This document shows positions 3,597 through 5,937 of a stretch of 5,937 nucleotides of DNA, piece after piece. A program made the position numbers and the translations under genes. Within the stretch, counting starts at the first letter, position 1, and the number at the start of each line of letters is the position of its first letter. The stretch comes from Acidobacteriota bacterium (lineage in GTDB: Bacteria > Acidobacteriota > Polarisedimenticolia > Gp22-AA2): assembly GCA_016177515.1 (NCBI GenBank), contig JACOUZ010000138.1, positions 1 to 5,937 on the forward strand. The letters are read 5' to 3'. The notes under the pieces are model-generated. The model saw only the letters and a list, made by a program, of their open reading frames with translations. It was not told the origin of the DNA and made no database searches.

Positions 3597-5878
3597 TACT
3601 TCTGCCGGGGCGATTTGCCCGCCTTCTTCCGGCAGTCGGTTTCAACCTTCTTGATCAGATCGAGGATCGTGTCCCGGCGGGTGGCGTCGGCTTCGAGATC
3701 GCGTGCCGCCTCGAGGGCCTCTCTCGCCTCGCAGGGCTGGCCGAGGGCGTGGAACGTGTTGGCAATCCGCAGGCGCACGTCCACGCTCCTTTCATCGATG
3801 CCGGCGGCCGCCTGGTAGTAGCGCAGGGCCATCTCCTGGAGCCCGCTCAGGAAGAAGCTGTCCCCCAGCCTGAGGTGCATGCGAGGGTACTTCGGGTTCT
3901 TGGTGCCGCAGACGCGGAACGCCTCGATCGCTTCGTTCAGCTGGTTGCGGCGCAGGAAAATCTCTCCCATCTGGAAGTAGGTTTCCGCCAGATGGGGGTT
4001 GACCTGGATCACGTCGCGATAGTTTTCGAGCGCCTCGTCCAGGCGTCCGCGCGCGGTGTTCAGCCGGGCGAAGGCGAGGAGAATCTCGGGATTGCGCGGC
4101 CAGATCCTGAGTGCCGACCGGTAGTCGGCCTCGGCCAGGTCCCACAGACCCTGTTCCTCCCGCGCCGCCGCCCGTCCCAGGTAGGCCGAGACGAAATGGG
4201 GCGATCGCCCGAGCGCCTCGCTGAATTCGCGCGCGGCTAGGTCATAAAACTTCAGGCGCAAGTAGGCGCTGGCGGCCAGGACGCGCGGCAGATGCTCGGG
4301 CGATCGATGTGAAACCCGGTGCCCGAAGGCACGGAGGGCCGCCTCGTACTGCCCCGAGTAATAGGCCCCCTGTCCGGCGAGAGACAGGGCCGAGGCGCGG
4401 CCGCGGTCCACGACCAGGAAGGAAAGTCCAGCGGTCCCGAGAAGCCATGCGAGTGCGAGGGTGATGGCGGCGGGCCGGCCGCGGGGGCCTCCGCCCGCCG
4501 CGGGGCGCTCGCGCGGCAGGAGGGCCAGAAGGGTGCGCGGCGCCCCGGGCAGGCGGAAGGACGCGACCTGCGCCATGCCGGCCGCGATCCAGAAAACCAG
4601 GGACGGTGCCGGTTCGTGGAATGGAGCGCCGAAAAAGGAGATCACGGCCATGGCGCCGACGGTGGCGAAGGCGGTGCAGGCGATGCCGTCCCACGGCGAT
4701 GAGGCGCGCGATCCCGCCACGAGAGACTGCACGAGCACAAGCAGGACCAGAAACGCGAACGCGAGGCCTCCCAGCACTCCGGTCTCGGCGGTCGTCTCCA
4801 GGAAAGAGTTCCCGGCGTGGACCGCCTGGTGGTTGAGGGTGAAAGGCGATTGGCCGCCGCCCGTCCAGGCCACTTCGAGGAAGGCGTGGCGCCAGTTCCC
4901 CGCCCCCACCCCGAGAGGGTGCCGGCGGATCAGCGACAGCGTGCCGGGCACGGACGCAGACCGGTCGGCGAACGGATCGCCGGTGGTCGGTGAGAGAAGG
5001 GACACTCCGTCCAGCGGCAGCACGGGTTTGCCGGAGGGCTGCAGGACCTCGATGCGCGACAGGACGATCGCGACCAGGAGCACGATGACCGCGATCAGGA
5101 AGGCGCGCAGGCTCTCTCCGGCCAGGTCGGGGGCCAGGTCGGACCAGCGCCCGCCACGCCCCGCGGCCTGCGCGATGCGCGCCAGGACCATCAGGACCAG
5201 GGTGACCCCCGCGGCGATCCACCCCTCGGGTCTGCCCACGAACACCAGGGCCGTCGCGATCACGCCCAGGAGCCCGCCACACGCGAGCCGCCAGGCCCCC
5301 GACGACAGCGCCGCGGCCCCCACGCCGATCGGCAGGGCCAGAATCAGGAACTGGGCTGCCAGACCGGGGTCGCCGAGCGTCGCCCCGCCCCGGTTGGGCG
5401 GCAGGAAGGCGGTCAGCCAGCCGGCCTGCGCAGTGGGCACAAACACCTGTGCCAGGGAGGCGAGGCCGACCAGCCCCGCGGACAGGAGGATCGAACGGAA
5501 GATGAGCCTCGCCCCGTCGGGGTCGCGCACGAACCGGACGGTCGCGGCGAGCAGCCCGACTCCCACCGCCAGGTCCAGGAAACCCCAGAGCGCCAGGCCG
5601 CGATTGACGGCGGTGACGCAGGAGACCAGGGCGCCGCCGGCGAACAGCAGAGCCAGCCGGAGCGCGGGGGAGGAAAAGCGTGTGTGCCCCGGGCCTGGGC
5701 GCCGTGCCAGGGCGATCCCGAGGACGAGCAGCGCCGCCGCGAGCATCACGGCCCTTTTGGGGAAGGCGAAGGGATCGGCCAGCGTCGAGCAGTAGGCGAG
5801 CGGCACGAGAAACGCGGCGGCCGCCAGGATCCCGATCGCAATGCGATCGGCCGTGCTCGACATGGGGGGCTGCGACAT
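3596..5878 (-). CDS. O-antigen ligase/polymerase (Wzy_C-like) membrane protein with C-terminal TPR repeats
   Basis: This is a 760-residue integral membrane protein. Residues about 10-490 hold roughly 12-13 hydrophobic segments (for example near 13-31, 43-58, 72-90, 95-113, 125-145, 170-215, 218-236, 257-276, 369-388, 400-445, 470-490). A large loop lies at about 277-366. It contains RRHPLGVGAGNW (318-329) and H354AGN357SFLETTAETG, matching the 'GxGxxxF ... HxxN.yL....E.G..G' pattern of Wzy_C enzymes. These transfer or polymerise lipid-linked glycans on the periplasmic side (O-antigen ligase WaaL, polymerase Wzy, protein O-oligosaccharyltransferase PglL). Residues about 494-731 are seven tandem 34-residue TPR units with near-perfect phasing (for example ending NP at 628 and 662). 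A lysine-rich tail follows. The fusion resembles ligase-TPR proteins of PglL type, but acceptor and donor cannot be deduced. ATG 5878 is used; an ATG at 5863 is alternative, and the frame remains open to the window edge. It converges with the signalling operon. Confidence 0.85.
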   Translation of the reverse strand: MSQPPMSSTADRIAIGILAAAAFLVPLAYCSTLADPFAFPKRAVMLAAALLVLGIALARRPGPGHTRFSSPALRLALLFAGGALVSCVTAVNRGLALWGFLDLAVGVGLLAATVRFVRDPDGARLIFRSILLSAGLVGLASLAQVFVPTAQAGWLTAFLPPNRGGATLGDPGLAAQFLILALPIGVGAAALSSGAWRLACGGLLGVIATALVFVGRPEGWIAAGVTLVLMVLARIAQAAGRGGRWSDLAPDLAGESLRAFLIAVIVLLVAIVLSRIEVLQPSGKPVLPLDGVSLLSPTTGDPFADRSASVPGTLSLIRRHPLGVGAGNWRHAFLEVAWTGGGQSPFTLNHQAVHAGNSFLETTAETGVLGGLAFAFLVLLVLVQSLVAGSRASSPWDGIACTAFATVGAMAVISFFGAPFHEPAPSLVFWIAAGMAQVASFRLPGAPRTLLALLPRERPAAGGGPRGRPAAITLALAWLLGTAGLSFLVVDRGRASALSLAGQGAYYSGQYEAALRAFGHRVSHRSPEHLPRVLAASAYLRLKFYDLAAREFSEALGRSPHFVSAYLGRAAAREEQGLWDLAEADYRSALRIWPRNPEILLAFARLNTARGRLDEALENYRDVIQVNPHLAETYFQMGEIFLRRNQLNEAIEAFRVCGTKNPKYPRMHLRLGDSFFLSGLQEMALRYYQAAAGIDERSVDVRLRIANTFHALGQPCEAREALEAARDLEADATRRDTILDLIKKVETDCRKKAGKSPRQK

Positions 5879-5937
5879 CCGGAGGTTCCACCGGGGATCG
5901 AGACGAAAGCCGCGCCGGGCGCGGACGAGCCGAGAAA
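5879..5937. other. Unassigned edge sequence upstream of the ligase-like gene
   Basis: These 59 nt hold no clear promoter. On the minus strand GGTGG lies 9 nt before the ATG at 5878, a weak ribosome site, within an imperfect hairpin (CCGGTGG / CCTCCGG, 6 of 7 pairs). All three minus frames are open here, so the end of another gene or an N-terminal extension of the ligase-like protein cannot be excluded. Confidence 0.3.

Noticed and set aside
4461..5795. 444-codon plus-strand frame
   Set aside because: Antisense to the ligase-like gene, rich in Arg/Ser/Pro/Thr and lacking any domain signature.
4242..5891. 549-codon frame overlapping the ligase-like gene on the same strand
   Set aside because: The frame used (3596-5878) encodes membrane helices, Wzy_C motifs and TPRs; the alternative is Arg/Pro/Gly-rich with no membrane or domain pattern.
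1..5937. Mobile element, CRISPR, tRNA or toxin-antitoxin signatures
   Set aside because: No terminal inverted repeats with a transposase, no regularly spaced direct repeats, no cloverleaf-like segments and no small toxin/antitoxin pair could be recognised by reading both strands.

Overview
This is a GC-rich (roughly 70% by eye), gene-dense bacterial stretch with GTG starts and overlapping genes. The anti-sigma factor's C-terminal domain and the companion protein next to it resemble, from memory, proteins common in Acidobacteriota. An acidobacterial or related deep-branching Gram-negative soil or sediment bacterium is therefore the best guess, but no phylogenetic marker is present and this remains inference.

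Layout. (1) Positions 1-79, minus strand: the first 26 codons of an FAD-dependent oxidoreductase that runs off the left edge. (2) Positions 80-200: a divergent intergenic region with a good sigma70-like promoter (166-194) placed so that the transcript would begin at or next to the ATG at 201. (3) Positions 201-3556, plus strand: a tightly packed five-gene run. It encodes a 59-residue two-helix membrane protein, a receiver-PilZ response regulator (stop of one gene directly abutting the start of the next), an ECF sigma factor, a membrane-anchored zinc-finger anti-sigma factor (4-nt GTGA overlap), and an exported TPR-like protein (11-nt overlap). The last gene carries a one-base frameshift near 3176, beyond which its C-terminal domain continues in another frame. 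(4) Positions 3557-3595: a 39-nt convergent gap with a weak inverted repeat. (5) Positions 3596-5878, minus strand: a 760-residue polytopic O-antigen ligase/polymerase-like protein fused to about seven TPR repeats. (6) Positions 5879-5937: too short to assign; the reading frame of the ligase-like gene stays open to the window edge.

How the genes may work together. The plus-strand run looks like one signalling operon. It combines a phosphorylation input (receiver), a second-messenger input (PilZ, c-di-GMP), and a transmembrane sigma/anti-sigma switch with an envelope-exposed sensor part and a putative exported partner. The convergent O-antigen ligase-like gene is also an envelope gene, but nothing in the sequence shows that the operon controls it. 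I see no rRNA, tRNA, CRISPR array, insertion sequence or phage feature. No clearly new system is evident; the five-gene module and its frameshifted last member are the parts most worth a second look.
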